From contig NZ_JAPEPW010000001.1 in NCBI RefSeq assembly GCF_026339955.1, positions 7,151,001 to 7,215,000 of the forward strand: 64,000 bases of DNA. The letters run 5' to 3'. Source of the stretch: Streptomyces sp. NBC_01549. Its GTDB lineage: Bacteria; Actinomycetota; Actinomycetes; Streptomycetales; Streptomycetaceae. This document shows, in pieces, positions 17,275-26,057 of the stretch. Made by a program: the position numbers and the translations under genes. Numbering within the stretch: position 1 is the stretch's first letter; each line of letters opens with the position of its first letter. The notes under the pieces were generated by a model that was not told the origin of the DNA, ran no database searches, and saw only the letters and a list, made by a program, of their open reading frames with translations.

Positions 17275-17700
17275 TCAACTCCAGCCTCGATAGGGGCCGT
17301 CGACGAGCTGGAACACCGGCTGGCTGCGCACCGGATCCTGCGCGGTGGAGAGTTGGACCCGGTCGCCGCTGTGGACGTCGGCGGGCGCGCCCATCACCCG
17401 GCCGCGGACGGTGAATCCCTCCGCCATCTCGACGAGGGAGACGTTCCGCGCCGCCGGCGTGTTGCGGTGGACGACGGTGGCATGGCGCACGACACCGGCC
17501 CCCGCGCTCGCCTCCGTCCGCAGGTCACTGCCCGCGCAGACCGGGCAGAGAAGGCGGTGGTGCATCGCCGTCCCGCACCAGCGGCACCGCTGGAAGAGAA
17601 GGGCGTCCGATGTTGACGTCCCGTTCGGCGTGGAGTCGGTACCGAGTACGTCCGTCGAGGGTCCGATGCCCGGGTGAAGGGCGATTCCTGGGTGGTACAC
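17275..17700 (-). CDS. Zn-ribbon/OB-fold (DUF35) domain protein
   Basis: A 141-residue protein of the DUF35 type: a rubredoxin-like zinc ribbon (CRWCG and CPVCA) followed by an OB fold (about residues 70-140). Such proteins usually partner thiolase-like or acyl-CoA enzymes; no partner gene is next to it here. The start chosen is GTG 17700, preceded by ggagatgac; an upstream ATG at 17808 would run through the operator sites. The gene is downstream of, and in the same orientation as, a TetR gene, with two operator-like sites between them. Confidence 0.7.
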   Translation of the reverse strand: MYHPGIALHPGIGPSTDVLGTDSTPNGTSTSDALLFQRCRWCGTAMHHRLLCPVCAGSDLRTEASAGAGVVRHATVVHRNTPAARNVSLVEMAEGFTVRGRVMGAPADVHSGDRVQLSTAQDPVRSQPVFQLVDGPYRGWS

Positions 17701-17767
17701 GATGTCATCTCCCTGCGCTCGGCCGGAGTCTGGGGTGCCCGGATCACCGCGCACGAGCCACAGGTTA

Positions 17768-17804
17768 TGGCACTGAGTGCCACTCGTAAAGGCACTCGGT
17801 ACCC
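17768..17804. promoter_or_regulatory. TetR operator pair upstream of DUF35 gene
   Basis: TGGCACT-G-AGTGCCA (17768-17782) is a perfect 15-base palindrome. A weaker copy, AGGCACTCGGTACCC (17790-17804), lies 22 bases centre to centre. The same motif occurs twice in front of the TetR gene. Confidence 0.72.
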
Positions 17805-17835
17805 TCAAAATGGGAAGCGGGCGGGACGAGGTGTC

Positions 17836-18567
17836 TCAGTCCAGGCCGAGGGTGGACTCGATCTCCTGTACGACGCGCCACATCGGTGCCCCGCGTCGGG
17901 AGATCACGATCACCACGTCCTCCCGTTCCTCGGCCGGCGCGTCGCCGTTCCCGGGGGAGCGGCCGAACGAGCCCTGCACGTATCCCAGCGCGTGGTCCAC
18001 GGCGGTGTCCGGATCGCTCTGTCCGTCCGAACGCAGCCAGGAGCGCAGGGCGTTGTTGTGCGCGGCGACCACTGCCGCCGCGACCACGTCGGCCTGCAGG
18101 GTGCCGTCGGGCCGGCCGGCGAAACGGCCGCGCAGATACTCCGCGAGAGCGCGCTCGTAACGCCAGACGACCGACAACTCGTACGCGCGCAGGCCGGGGA
18201 CCTTCTTGGTGAGGCGGTAGCGCTGCACGGAGAAGGTCGGGTTCTCCGCGTACATGCGCAGGACCAGCCGGGCGGCGTCGCACACCTTTCGCACCGGCTC
18301 CTCCTCGCCGGTGCCGTCGCCCAGGAACGCCGTCATGTCGGCCAGGCAGCGCTCGTGGTCCGGGAAGACCACGTCCTCCTTGGACGGGAAGTAGCGGAAG
18401 AAGGACCGCCGGCCGACCCCGGCGAGCGCCACGATGTCGTCGACCGTGGTCTGTTCGTACCCGCGCTCCAGGAACAGCTGGAAGGCCGCCGCGACGAGGG
18501 CGTCCCGCATGGGCGGCTTCGCCGTCGTCGTGTCGGCGGTGTCACTGCGCCGGGGTCCCTCACTCAT
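17836..18567 (-). CDS. TetR family transcriptional regulator
   Basis: A 243-residue repressor. The helix-turn-helix lies in residues 22-68 (LVAAAFQLFLERGYEQTT through VGRRSFFRYFPSKEDVV), and the C-terminal ligand domain is all-helical. It sits between two pairs of TGGCACTNAGTGCC-like sites, one before its own start and one before the downstream DUF35 gene. Autoregulation and control of that gene are inferred from this arrangement. Confidence 0.87.
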   Translation of the reverse strand: MSEGPRRSDTADTTTAKPPMRDALVAAAFQLFLERGYEQTTVDDIVALAGVGRRSFFRYFPSKEDVVFPDHERCLADMTAFLGDGTGEEEPVRKVCDAARLVLRMYAENPTFSVQRYRLTKKVPGLRAYELSVVWRYERALAEYLRGRFAGRPDGTLQADVVAAAVVAAHNNALRSWLRSDGQSDPDTAVDHALGYVQGSFGRSPGNGDAPAEEREDVVIVISRRGAPMWRVVQEIESTLGLD

Positions 18568-18596
18568 GGACGGAACCTAGCATCGCGCATCGAGGA

Positions 18597-18634
18597 TGGC
18601 ACTCAGTGCGCATGATCGAGGGAACTGAGTGCCC
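18597..18634. promoter_or_regulatory. TetR operator pair upstream of tetR-like gene
   Basis: TGGCACTCAGTGCGC (18597-18611) and GGGAACTGAGTGCCC (18620-18634) are imperfect copies of the palindrome at 17768, 23 bases apart centre to centre. They lie 30-67 bases before the TetR start codon. Confidence 0.68.
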
Positions 18635-18771
18635 CCGGTGAAGGCGCTGGTCGCCGATCCTGCCGCGCGCGGCTGAGGGCCGGCCGGCCGCCGTCCGGTC
18701 GCCGCGGAATAACTGATTCCTCGTGTGTCGGAAATGTGATGGTGCGTGAACTCGTCGTGTTTTCAGCGAAG

Positions 18772-18800
18772 TTGACAGCCTCTGCGCGGTGATCGACTAT
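18772..18800 (+). promoter_or_regulatory. Putative promoter of the LAETG surface protein gene
   Basis: TTGACA (18772-18777), a 17-base spacer and GACTAT (18795-18800). The distance to the start at 18935 leaves an approximately 125-base leader with a few weak inverted repeats. The rest of 18635-18771 shows nothing recognisable. Confidence 0.45.
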
Positions 18801-18934
18801 GTGGTCGAGCTGTGGCCCATGTGACCAGTGGGCCCAGTGTTTCTTCGACCACTCATCCCCGGTGCGGCCCCCGGCTGCTGTGCGCTGCCCTGTCGCCGAC
18901 GACCGGGTCTTGGATTCATCAAGATGGGATCTGC

Positions 18935-19876
18935 ATGTCCATAGCGAGACGTGTCACCCTTCGTTGCTTGCTGGGGACGGGTGTGGCGGCCCTCGCCCTC
19001 TCCGCGGCCACCACCAGCGCCTGGGCCACGGGTACCCCCGGTGGCGACGGCTGGGACAGCGGCAAGGGCGCCTACAAGCCCGGTCAGGGCGCTGGTACGG
19101 TGACCGCGGCGGATCGCTGCGAGTTCTCCGTGGACGGGACGAACTTCTACGACTCGGTCCGCGTCGACGACCAGAACCTGAAGCCCACCGAGGACGGCAA
19201 GGTGCACATCAAGGTGCGCGCGGCGGGCGACGCCGGGTCCTGCACCGCCTCGCTCGCGGCGTACCGCACCCACGGAGCCACCTTCAAGACCTCCGGTGAG
19301 CAGGTCTTCCACGACTTCGACAGCGTCAAGGTCAAGCCGGGCGAGACCGACTCCCTCGACATCGCGGTGCCCGACGCCGGCTGCTACGCGCAGATCGACC
19401 TCTACCGTGGCGCTGTGAAGTTCGACGGCAAGTTCGACGCCAACGACGGCTTCGAGCACGGCGACCTGCCCAAGGGTCCGGACCGCGCGGTCATCAAGGA
19501 CAAGCTGATCATGGCGTGGAACGGCGGCAAGAACGACTGCACGGCGCAGCCGCCGAGCACGCCGGAGACGACTCCGCCGGCCTCGACTCCGCCCGCCGCC
19601 ACGCCGCCCGCGGAGACTCCGGGCAGCCCGACCCCGACGACGCCCGACAAGCCGTCGACCCCGGAGACGACGCCGGCCACCCCGTCGGCCTCCGACTCGA
19701 CCACGCCGCCGGCTCCCTCGCCCAACGGCGGCCAGTCGACCCCGCCCGGCGACCTCGCGGAGACGGGCGGTGGCAACGCCCTGCCGATCGCCGCCGGTGC
19801 CGCGGCCCTTCTCGTGGCCGGCGGAGCGATCACCGTGGTCTCCCGGCGCCGACGTTCGACGCGCATCAGCTCCTGA
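18935..19876 (+). CDS. LAETG-anchored cell-wall surface protein
   Basis: A 313-residue exported protein. It has a signal peptide (1-34, ending SAWAT) and a folded domain of about 180 residues with several cysteines (CEFS, SCTAS, GCYAQ, NDCT). A Pro/Thr/Ser-rich stalk of about 70 residues follows, then the sorting signal LAETG, a hydrophobic helix and RRRR tail. LAxTG is the motif used by class E sortases in Streptomyces, so the protein is expected to be covalently fixed to peptidoglycan. No enzyme motif is seen; it could be structural or adhesive. The ATG at 18935 gives a proper signal sequence. Confidence 0.85.
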   Translation: MSIARRVTLRCLLGTGVAALALSAATTSAWATGTPGGDGWDSGKGAYKPGQGAGTVTAADRCEFSVDGTNFYDSVRVDDQNLKPTEDGKVHIKVRAAGDAGSCTASLAAYRTHGATFKTSGEQVFHDFDSVKVKPGETDSLDIAVPDAGCYAQIDLYRGAVKFDGKFDANDGFEHGDLPKGPDRAVIKDKLIMAWNGGKNDCTAQPPSTPETTPPASTPPAATPPAETPGSPTPTTPDKPSTPETTPATPSASDSTTPPAPSPNGGQSTPPGDLAETGGGNALPIAAGAAALLVAGGAITVVSRRRRSTRISS

Positions 19877-19934
19877 CGTCTGACATCTGGCGTCTGACAT
19901 CTGAAATCTGTCATTTGTCATCTGTCGTCTGACG
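19872..19934. repeat. Degenerate 7-bp tandem repeat at the stop codon
   Basis: Nine heptamers on the pattern TCTGACA run without interruption from 19872 to 19934 (CCTGACG, TCTGACA, TCTGGCG, TCTGACA, TCTGAAA, TCTGTCA, TTTGTCA, TCTGTCG, TCTGACG). The first overlaps the gene's TGA stop. Pyrimidine/purine use differs from surrounding DNA. Confidence 0.75.
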
Positions 19935-19965
19935 GCTGGAGTCATCGGATTTCGATGATGCTTCG

Positions 19966-20008
19966 ACGGGCCCCGTCACTCACCGAGTACGTGAGTGACG
20001 GGGCCCGT
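19966..20008. terminator. Strong hairpin terminator
   Basis: ACGGGCCCCGTCACTCAC (19966-19983) and GTGAGTGACGGGGCCCGT (19991-20008) pair perfectly around a 7-base loop. It lies between converging genes and can end both. Confidence 0.85.
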
Positions 20009-20032
20009 TGTGTGATTCAGATTGATGTCCTG

Positions 20033-20407
20033 TCACAGGTCGGTGGCCCGTTCGTGGCGGGGCTCGTACAAGCCCACCTCGCCGCCACCAGGCAGACGGA
20101 ACCTGGTCAGCCGCCCCCAGCGCGCATCGGTGACCGGCTGCGTGAACTCCACTCCCTTCGCGGCCAGGCTTTCCACGGTCGCGTCGACGTCGTCGCACAT
20201 CAGATAGAGCTCCTGCGTCTCCGGGCCGTCCGTGGGATGCACGGCGATCTCGGTCGGCGGAAGTTTGAAGATCAGCCAGCCACCTCCCACGTCGACATGC
20301 GGATACTCCAGAACGTCCCTGAAGAAGACCCGGTCCGCTTCCGCGTCACGGCTGTAGATGATGACGTGGCCACCATTGATCATGCGGTCCAGGGTAGGTC
20401 CTGACAC
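20033..20407 (-). CDS. VOC (glyoxalase/bleomycin resistance) family protein
   Basis: A 124-residue single-domain VOC protein built of two beta-alpha-beta-beta-beta modules (GHVIIYSRDAEADRVFFRDV and ELYLMCDDVDATVESLAAKG). Candidate metal ligands include His14 and the glutamate in the GEVGLYEP C-terminal strand. Its ligand or substrate is unknown. An internal ATG at 20383 could be the true start, since the domain begins immediately after it. Confidence 0.8.
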   Translation of the reverse strand: MSGPTLDRMINGGHVIIYSRDAEADRVFFRDVLEYPHVDVGGGWLIFKLPPTEIAVHPTDGPETQELYLMCDDVDATVESLAAKGVEFTQPVTDARWGRLTRFRLPGGGEVGLYEPRHERATDL

Positions 20408-20597
20408 GGACAGCGCGGCGCTGCGCCGTCACACCGAGTGTTGCGGTTCGTTACCGGTCGACCGGCACCGCGGGGCGAGCAGGAACACCGGTGCGCGCAG
20501 CCTGGTCCTCGCGCACCTAGGAAAACTCCGGGCCTTACAACCACCGATCATCTGGCCAGACTGGACGGGCAAAAGGCCGAGGACACCACCCCGTACA

Positions 20598-21014
20598 TTC
20601 TCCGAAACAGCGCAGGAACACCCCTTGGATCAGGTCCACCGACTGATCGAGCCCGGCCCGGTAATCCTGGTGACCACACAGCACCGTGGCATCCCGAACG
20701 TGATGACCAACGGGTTCAACATGATGATCCGCCACGCCCCGCCGCTGATCGGCTGCACCATCGGACCGTGGGACCACAGCTACACCGCGCTGCGGGATAC
20801 CGGGGAATGCGTGATCTCCATCCCCGGCAGCGAACTTGCCGAGACCACGGTCGGCATCGGCAACTGCTCGGGCCAGGACGTGGACAAGTTCCAGGAGTTC
20901 GACCTGACCCCGCTGGCCGCACAGCAGGTCGAAGCACCGCTGACCGCCGAGTGTTTCGCGAACATCGAATGCAAGGTCGCCGACACCACCCTGGTCGGCG
21001 CGTACAACCTGAGC
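20598..21014 (+). pseudogene. Flavin reductase family fragment, 3' end lost
   Basis: The translation from about 20598 (SETAQEHPLDQVHRLIEPGP onward) matches the FMN-binding split barrel of flavin reductases: GPVILVTT, NVMTNGFNMM, PPLIGCTIG, GECVISIPG and FANIECKVADTTLV. There is no good start codon: the frame is open upstream, but TTC stands where ATG would be expected before TCC-GAA. After YNLS (about 21010) the homology stops abruptly and the same frame continues as a cation/proton antiporter. The N-terminus and C-terminal quarter are missing. Confidence 0.7.
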
Positions 21015-22037
21015 GTCGCCACTCCGTTCGTCGCCTTCCTGCCCGCCGAAGCCCTGCACGTCTCGGGCGTCCTGGCCGTGGTCACCTGCGCACTGGTCAC
21101 CAGCCGCGTAGGACCCGGACTCATCCGTTCCGACGCCCGTTTGGAGGCCACCGCCTTCTGGGAAGGCACCGCGTTCCTGCTTAACGGTGCACTGTTCGTC
21201 CTGGTCGGCATCCAGACGCCCGCCGCCGTCCGCGCGCTGGCCTCCATCTTGCTGCTTCAGGCGACCATGATTGCTGCCGCGGTCAGCGCGACCGTCATCG
21301 CCGCCCGCGTCGCATGGTTCTACACGGTCCCCTACCTGATCCGCCTGGTGGACCGCCGCAGGCAGCAACGTCAACGCCGCATCGGCGCACGACAGTGACT
21401 GCCACTGGCGTGGGCCGGGATGCGCGGAGCGATCTCCCTCGCCGCAGCACTGTCGATCCCCGCGACAACGGCCGATGGACAACCCCTGGCGCAGCGCGAC
21501 GCGGTCATCTTCATCACCGTGGTGGTCATCACCGTCACCCTCGCCGTACTCGGCCCGGCCCTCCCAGCAGTCGTGCGCGGCGCGCGATTCACCGAAGACG
21601 CCGACGAGGCAGCGGAGGAGGCACTCGCCGTACGTCAACTGGCGCACACCGCGCTGGTAGAGCTGCCGGCCCTGGCCGACCGGTTCCCCGTGCCCGAGGC
21701 GATCATGGCCCACATCGCCAAGGACCTGCGCAAACAGGCCGCACCCGCTTCGGACCGAACCCACGACCAAGCACTGTGCCGCGAGCGTCAGATCAGCACC
21801 ATATATGTGCTCGAGGCCGCGCTCCTCGACGTCAAGCGCGCCGCACTGAACGACCTGCGCAACCAAGCCCTGATCGATGACAACGTGGTGCGCCGGGTAC
21901 AACGCCATCTGGACACCGAGGAGCAACGCCTGAGCATGAGGATGTCCTTGCTCCGGTCGTCCGCCCACGAAGTCGGCGAGCGGGGAGATGACGTAGACCA
22001 AGGCGGCCCCCCGCCCCTTGAAGGCACATGCGGATGA
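21011..22037 (+). pseudogene. Na+/H+ antiporter (CPA1) C-terminal fragment with in-frame stop
   Basis: From ATPFVAFLPAEALHVSGV onward the frame encodes the last membrane helices and cytoplasmic tail of a CPA1-type antiporter. The N-terminal half is absent and replaced by flavin reductase sequence. A TGA at 21396-21398 interrupts the frame between RRRIGARQ and LPLAWAGMRGAISLAAAL. Related antiporters have an arginine here, and CGA to TGA is a single transition. The same frame then stays open to 22037. The product would be truncated even if a start existed, so this is a relic. Confidence 0.75.
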
Positions 22038-22113
22038 ACGCAAGTACGCGGCTGGGCGGATGTCATCCGGCAGCCCCGTGTGTGCGGCCGTGACGAAGTG
22101 ACTCCTGGTCGGC

Positions 22114-24828
22114 TCAGAAGAGCCGGAACCGATGTCGGGGAGGCTTCGGTATCGGTTGGGCCAGGGCTTCCAGCAGGACATCGGCCGGGGCTTGTGGGAA
22201 GGGCATCTCGGTTGCCTGGTAGAGGGTATGGGCCCGTTCGAGTGTGGTGAGCAGGTTCCGGTGGCGCTGTGCGGCACCGTAGAGGCGGGCGAGCCGGAGG
22301 GCGGCGACGGCTTCGCCGACCTGGTCCGGCAGCAGGTGCCGGTGGATGGAGACGGCTGATTCGGCGAGAGAGATTGCCTCGTCGAGGTTCTTTTCCTCCG
22401 CACGGAGCAAGGCCCGCACCGTCAACGCCCGGCCCAGGGCACGGTGATCGGAGTGCGACTCGGATCGCAGGCGTGCCTGTTGGACGAGGCCGGTGGCCGT
22501 CCGGCGGTCGCCGTCGTGCAGGGCCATCTCGGCCCGGCCGAGGAAGGCCCAGGTGCGAGCGCGGTGGTCGCCTACTTCTTCCATGATCAGCTCGGCGTCC
22601 GCGTAGTGGGCGCGGGCTTGTGCCCAGAGCGGATCGTCCGTAGGGCGGGCGGGGAGCTGCCCGGGCCATGGGCCGTCGTACCAGCGGCGGGGCAGGGGGC
22701 AGCCGCGCGTGATGCTCTCGGCCTCGGTATCGGCTCGGGTGCGCAGCACCCAAGCCACTCCACGGGGCTCGTCGTTCGCGGTGAACAGAGCCGCGGCTCG
22801 GTCGAGTTTGCCGAGCGCCGACGCGTACTCGCCGCGGTGGCGGCCGATGACGGCCTGTTCACGCAGGGTCCAGGCCAGCCCGCGCTCCAGGGGGAGGGAG
22901 CGGAAGATGTCCTCGGCGGTGGCCAGGCCGTCGGCACTCTCCCTCAGCCGGCCCTGCTGACGCCGCAGGATGGCCAAGTTGCCCAGGGCGTCGCTCAGTC
23001 CGTAGTCGTCGCCCAGGTCGCGGAAGAGGCCGATCGCTTCGGTGAAGCAGCTTTCGGCCCCTTGAAGATCGGTTCCCCCGTCGCGCAGGGCCTCTCCCAT
23101 GTTGCGGAGCAAGGCGGCTCGTGCTCCGCCGTCCGCCAGTCGACCGGCCGCGTCCAGAGCGAGCAGATGGGCCTGCCGGCTTTCCTGCCAGCGCCACTGG
23201 TGTTCCAGGGAGACACTCATGGCGTCCGTGATCTCCCAGCACAGGTCCCACCAGCCGGCCGCGTGAGCATGTTTCACTGCCGCCAGCAGGACACCGCGCT
23301 CAACGTCGAACCACCTGATCGCATCTGTGGCAGTGTCTGGCAGCGCACCCGACGGCGGCGGATACCGGGTCGCGCCGTTGCGCCCGGTATGCCGCCGCCC
23401 GGCGGGGCGCAGAGCGGCGTCGGCCGTGTCCGCGGCGGCCAGATAAGCCCCCAAGAGGCGTTGAACGGCAGCGTCGGCCTCGGCCTGCGGCCGCTGGGTG
23501 GACAACTCCCGTGAGAACAGGCGGGCGAGGTCGTGCAGGACGATCCGCTCGCTCCCCGCCTCGGGCTGGTGGGCCTCTACGAGGTGGATGAGCAGGAGCC
23601 GGTCGAGGCAGGCGGCGGCAGTGGCGGAATCGACGCCCAGCAGTGGTGCCAGGGCCCATGCGGGCAGACTGGGTGTCTCCAGCGCGGACAGCAGGCGAAA
23701 CGCCTGCTGTTGTTGAGCGGAACATGCCTGGTAACTGGTCTGGAACACCGAGCGCACGGTGGCGTCGCCGAAACTCATCACATCCAAGCGACCACGCTCG
23801 TCGGTGAGATCGCGGGTGAGTCGGCTGACCGGACGGGTGGGGAACGCCGCCAGGCGAGCTCCTGCGACGCGGAGCGCGAGCGGAAGGCCTCCGCACAGCC
23901 GGATGACCTCCCGGCCGGCATCGGCTTCGGCAGCGATCCGTTCCGTCCCGCAGATCCGGCCCAGCAGGTCCCAGGCCTCTTGCTCGGTGAGGGCCGCCAG
24001 CAGGGTGCGTTGCGTGACAGCGAGCACTGCCAGGGGCGTACGGCTGGTGATCAGCGTGGCGCACTGCCCGGTTCCTGGCAGCAGTGGCCGAACCTGCTCT
24101 TCGTCCGCGGCATTGTCCAGCAGGAGCAGAACGCGCCGTGCGGCCAACTCGGAACGGAACAAGCCGGTTCGTCCCTCAGGAGTGTCCGGGATCGCCTCCG
24201 GGGACACGCCCAGGGATCGCAGAAAGGTGCTCAGCACCTCGTCAGGTGCTGCCGGGACCGGATCGGCTCCGCGGAGGTCGGCGAAGAGCTGACCATCGGG
24301 GAATACCGCCGCCAGACGATGGGCGACCTGCAACGCCGTGACCGTTTTGCCGATCCCGCCCGGACCGTGTATCAGACAGACCCTGCTCCCCGAGGGTGAA
24401 CTCAGCTCCGCTTCCAGCAGGTGCCGCTCCCTGTCACGACCGGTGAAATCCCCTGGCACGGGAGGAAGTTGACGGGGCACGGGGAGTTGGGCGGCGGGAG
24501 ACAGAAAGCCGCCGTTCAGCACGGCGGCCCTGGCCGGCACAACGAGGGCCTCGAGTTCCCCTGCGGCGCGGGGGTCCGCGTGAAGTGCTTCCGCCAGCTG
24601 CTGCCGGACCAGCCCGCGGGCTACCGGGGACACGCCAAGCTGTTCGACAGCTGACTCGGCGCCGTGCCCGTGCAGCCGTGTGACCATCCAAGCCCGCAGC
24701 CTGCCCAGATGTTCCGCTGCCGCCTGCTCCGTACCCTTTGCTGCCCGGTCGGCCAGACCAGCGGCAATCTTCTTCGCGTACAGCACGGTCAGCGACACGG
24801 CCGCCGCGATCAGCTCTTCCAGCGTCAT
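22114..24828 (-). CDS. STAND ATPase: NB-ARC with C-terminal TPR repeats
   Basis: A 904-residue signal-transduction ATPase. Residues 1-105 form an all-helical N-terminal domain I cannot name. The NB-ARC core follows with Walker A GPGGIGKT (155-162), Walker B LLLLDNA (234-240), TSRTPLAVL (sensor 1) and GLPLAL (314-319). The winged-helix part is near 400, and TPR-like helical repeats fill 550-900 (AALLRNMGEALRDGG, LGNLAILRRQQGRLRESADG). Unlike AfsR/SARP proteins, it has no OmpR-type DNA-binding domain, so it is a switch whose effector is the unidentified N-terminal domain or a partner. Start ATG 24828 was taken over upstream in-frame codons of poor composition. Confidence 0.82.
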   Translation of the reverse strand: MTLEELIAAAVSLTVLYAKKIAAGLADRAAKGTEQAAAEHLGRLRAWMVTRLHGHGAESAVEQLGVSPVARGLVRQQLAEALHADPRAAGELEALVVPARAAVLNGGFLSPAAQLPVPRQLPPVPGDFTGRDRERHLLEAELSSPSGSRVCLIHGPGGIGKTVTALQVAHRLAAVFPDGQLFADLRGADPVPAAPDEVLSTFLRSLGVSPEAIPDTPEGRTGLFRSELAARRVLLLLDNAADEEQVRPLLPGTGQCATLITSRTPLAVLAVTQRTLLAALTEQEAWDLLGRICGTERIAAEADAGREVIRLCGGLPLALRVAGARLAAFPTRPVSRLTRDLTDERGRLDVMSFGDATVRSVFQTSYQACSAQQQQAFRLLSALETPSLPAWALAPLLGVDSATAAACLDRLLLIHLVEAHQPEAGSERIVLHDLARLFSRELSTQRPQAEADAAVQRLLGAYLAAADTADAALRPAGRRHTGRNGATRYPPPSGALPDTATDAIRWFDVERGVLLAAVKHAHAAGWWDLCWEITDAMSVSLEHQWRWQESRQAHLLALDAAGRLADGGARAALLRNMGEALRDGGTDLQGAESCFTEAIGLFRDLGDDYGLSDALGNLAILRRQQGRLRESADGLATAEDIFRSLPLERGLAWTLREQAVIGRHRGEYASALGKLDRAAALFTANDEPRGVAWVLRTRADTEAESITRGCPLPRRWYDGPWPGQLPARPTDDPLWAQARAHYADAELIMEEVGDHRARTWAFLGRAEMALHDGDRRTATGLVQQARLRSESHSDHRALGRALTVRALLRAEEKNLDEAISLAESAVSIHRHLLPDQVGEAVAALRLARLYGAAQRHRNLLTTLERAHTLYQATEMPFPQAPADVLLEALAQPIPKPPRHRFRLF

Positions 24829-24996
24829 GCACCGCCTCCGATGGATGGGAACCCCGGGCCGACGTCCCGCGTGTGTGCTGCCCTCTGTCCCACCCAGGCA
24901 TGCCCGGACAACCGCCATCGCAAGGATCGTCCGGGCGGCGATGCGGCGATGCGGCGGGTGCCGTGCGGCGAAGTGGATGAGGGCCGAGACATATTC

Positions 24997-25030
24997 GACG
25001 CGTGTTGCTTAAGCGACGTGCGTTGCATAC
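24997..25030 (+). promoter_or_regulatory. Operator-like repeat upstream of dsbA-TPR gene
   Basis: The segment contains CGTGTTGCTTAAGCGAC and GTGCGTTGCATAC, two head-to-tail TGTTGC/CGTTGC elements ten bases from the start codon. It matches the segment at 26189-26222 in front of the TetR gene at about 24 of 34 positions. Confidence 0.55.
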
Positions 25031-25039
25031 TGTGCGTGC

Positions 25040-26020
25040 ATGAGAGTCGAAGTCTGGGCGGATGTCGTCTGTGCGTGGGCCTACATCGGGAAGCGTCGAC
25101 TGGAGAGGGCGCTCTCGGGCCGGCAGGGGGAGCCCGTGGGGGTGGTTTGGCGACCCTTCCGTATCGATCCGGCGGCTCCGGCCCGTGCGGTGCCGCTCGC
25201 GGGCGAGCTCCATGACCCCTTGGTCGATGGGGCCTTGCGGCAGTGCGCTCCGGGAATGACGCCCGCGGAGAACCGGGTACGGGTCTCGCGTATCGCCGCT
25301 GATGAAGGGCTGGGGCCCCGATGGGGGGCGGCCTGGCGGGCGAGCAGTCTTGACGCCCACCGGCTGCTGGCTCTCGCTCGTGAGCTCGGCGGTGCTCGTG
25401 CCCAGGACGTGGCGGCGGAAGGCCTGTTGCGGGCCCACTTCATCGAGGCTCGGGACATCAGCTCTCACGAGGTTCTTGCCGACATCGCCCGGCGGGCCGG
25501 CGTCCCGCAGGCCGTCGAACTGCTCGCTGGGGACGCGGGCGACGAGCGGGTGCGGGAACTGCTTCTGCGTGGAAAGGCCATGGGGGTCAAGTCGTCGCCG
25601 ACCTTCGTGGTGGCGGGCCGGTCCCTGACCGGGGCTCAGCCGACAGAGGGCATCGCGGAATTCCTGCGCGACAGCGAAGGCAGGACGGAAAGGAGCCTTC
25701 CCGCGGAGGTGAGCCGCTTCCGGCAGTCCGAGGCACTGCTGGATCTCGGCGATCCGCTGGGCTGCCTCTTCATGCTCCGCCCACTCCTCGACGAGCAGGC
25801 GGATGACCGGGGTGTGCGTCTGCTGGCCGCGCGTGCGTACTTTCATTCCGCTCAACTGGGCAGGGCCGAAACAGCGCTGGAGCAACTGGTTGCCGAGTCG
25901 CCCGACGACTCCTACGCCCGTCTGCTGCTCGGACGGGTACTGGAAAGGCAGGGGAGGGGCGATGACGCGGCCGTACATCTTCGGATAGCGGCCGCCATGA
26001 ATCCCGTGTACGGACGCTGA
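25040..26020 (+). CDS. DsbA-family (FrnE-like) thioredoxin-fold protein fused to TPR-like domain
   Basis: A 326-residue protein without signal peptide. Residues 1-210 are the FrnE/2-hydroxychromene-isomerase-like DsbA fold: MRVEVWADVVCAWAYIG at the N-terminus, an inserted helical domain, then GVKSSPTFVVAGRSLTGAQP. The active site reads C-A-W-A instead of CPWC, so the second cysteine is missing and disulphide exchange of the usual kind is unlikely. Residues 225-326 form about three TPR-like helix pairs (EALLDLGDPLGCLFMLRPLL, DSYARLLLGRVLERQGRGDD). The upstream repeat is shared with a TetR gene 1.2 kb away. Confidence 0.8.
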   Translation: MRVEVWADVVCAWAYIGKRRLERALSGRQGEPVGVVWRPFRIDPAAPARAVPLAGELHDPLVDGALRQCAPGMTPAENRVRVSRIAADEGLGPRWGAAWRASSLDAHRLLALARELGGARAQDVAAEGLLRAHFIEARDISSHEVLADIARRAGVPQAVELLAGDAGDERVRELLLRGKAMGVKSSPTFVVAGRSLTGAQPTEGIAEFLRDSEGRTERSLPAEVSRFRQSEALLDLGDPLGCLFMLRPLLDEQADDRGVRLLAARAYFHSAQLGRAETALEQLVAESPDDSYARLLLGRVLERQGRGDDAAVHLRIAAAMNPVYGR

Positions 26021-26057
26021 CTTGAGCGCGGGGAGAGGAGACGACGTGCGCAGGCGC

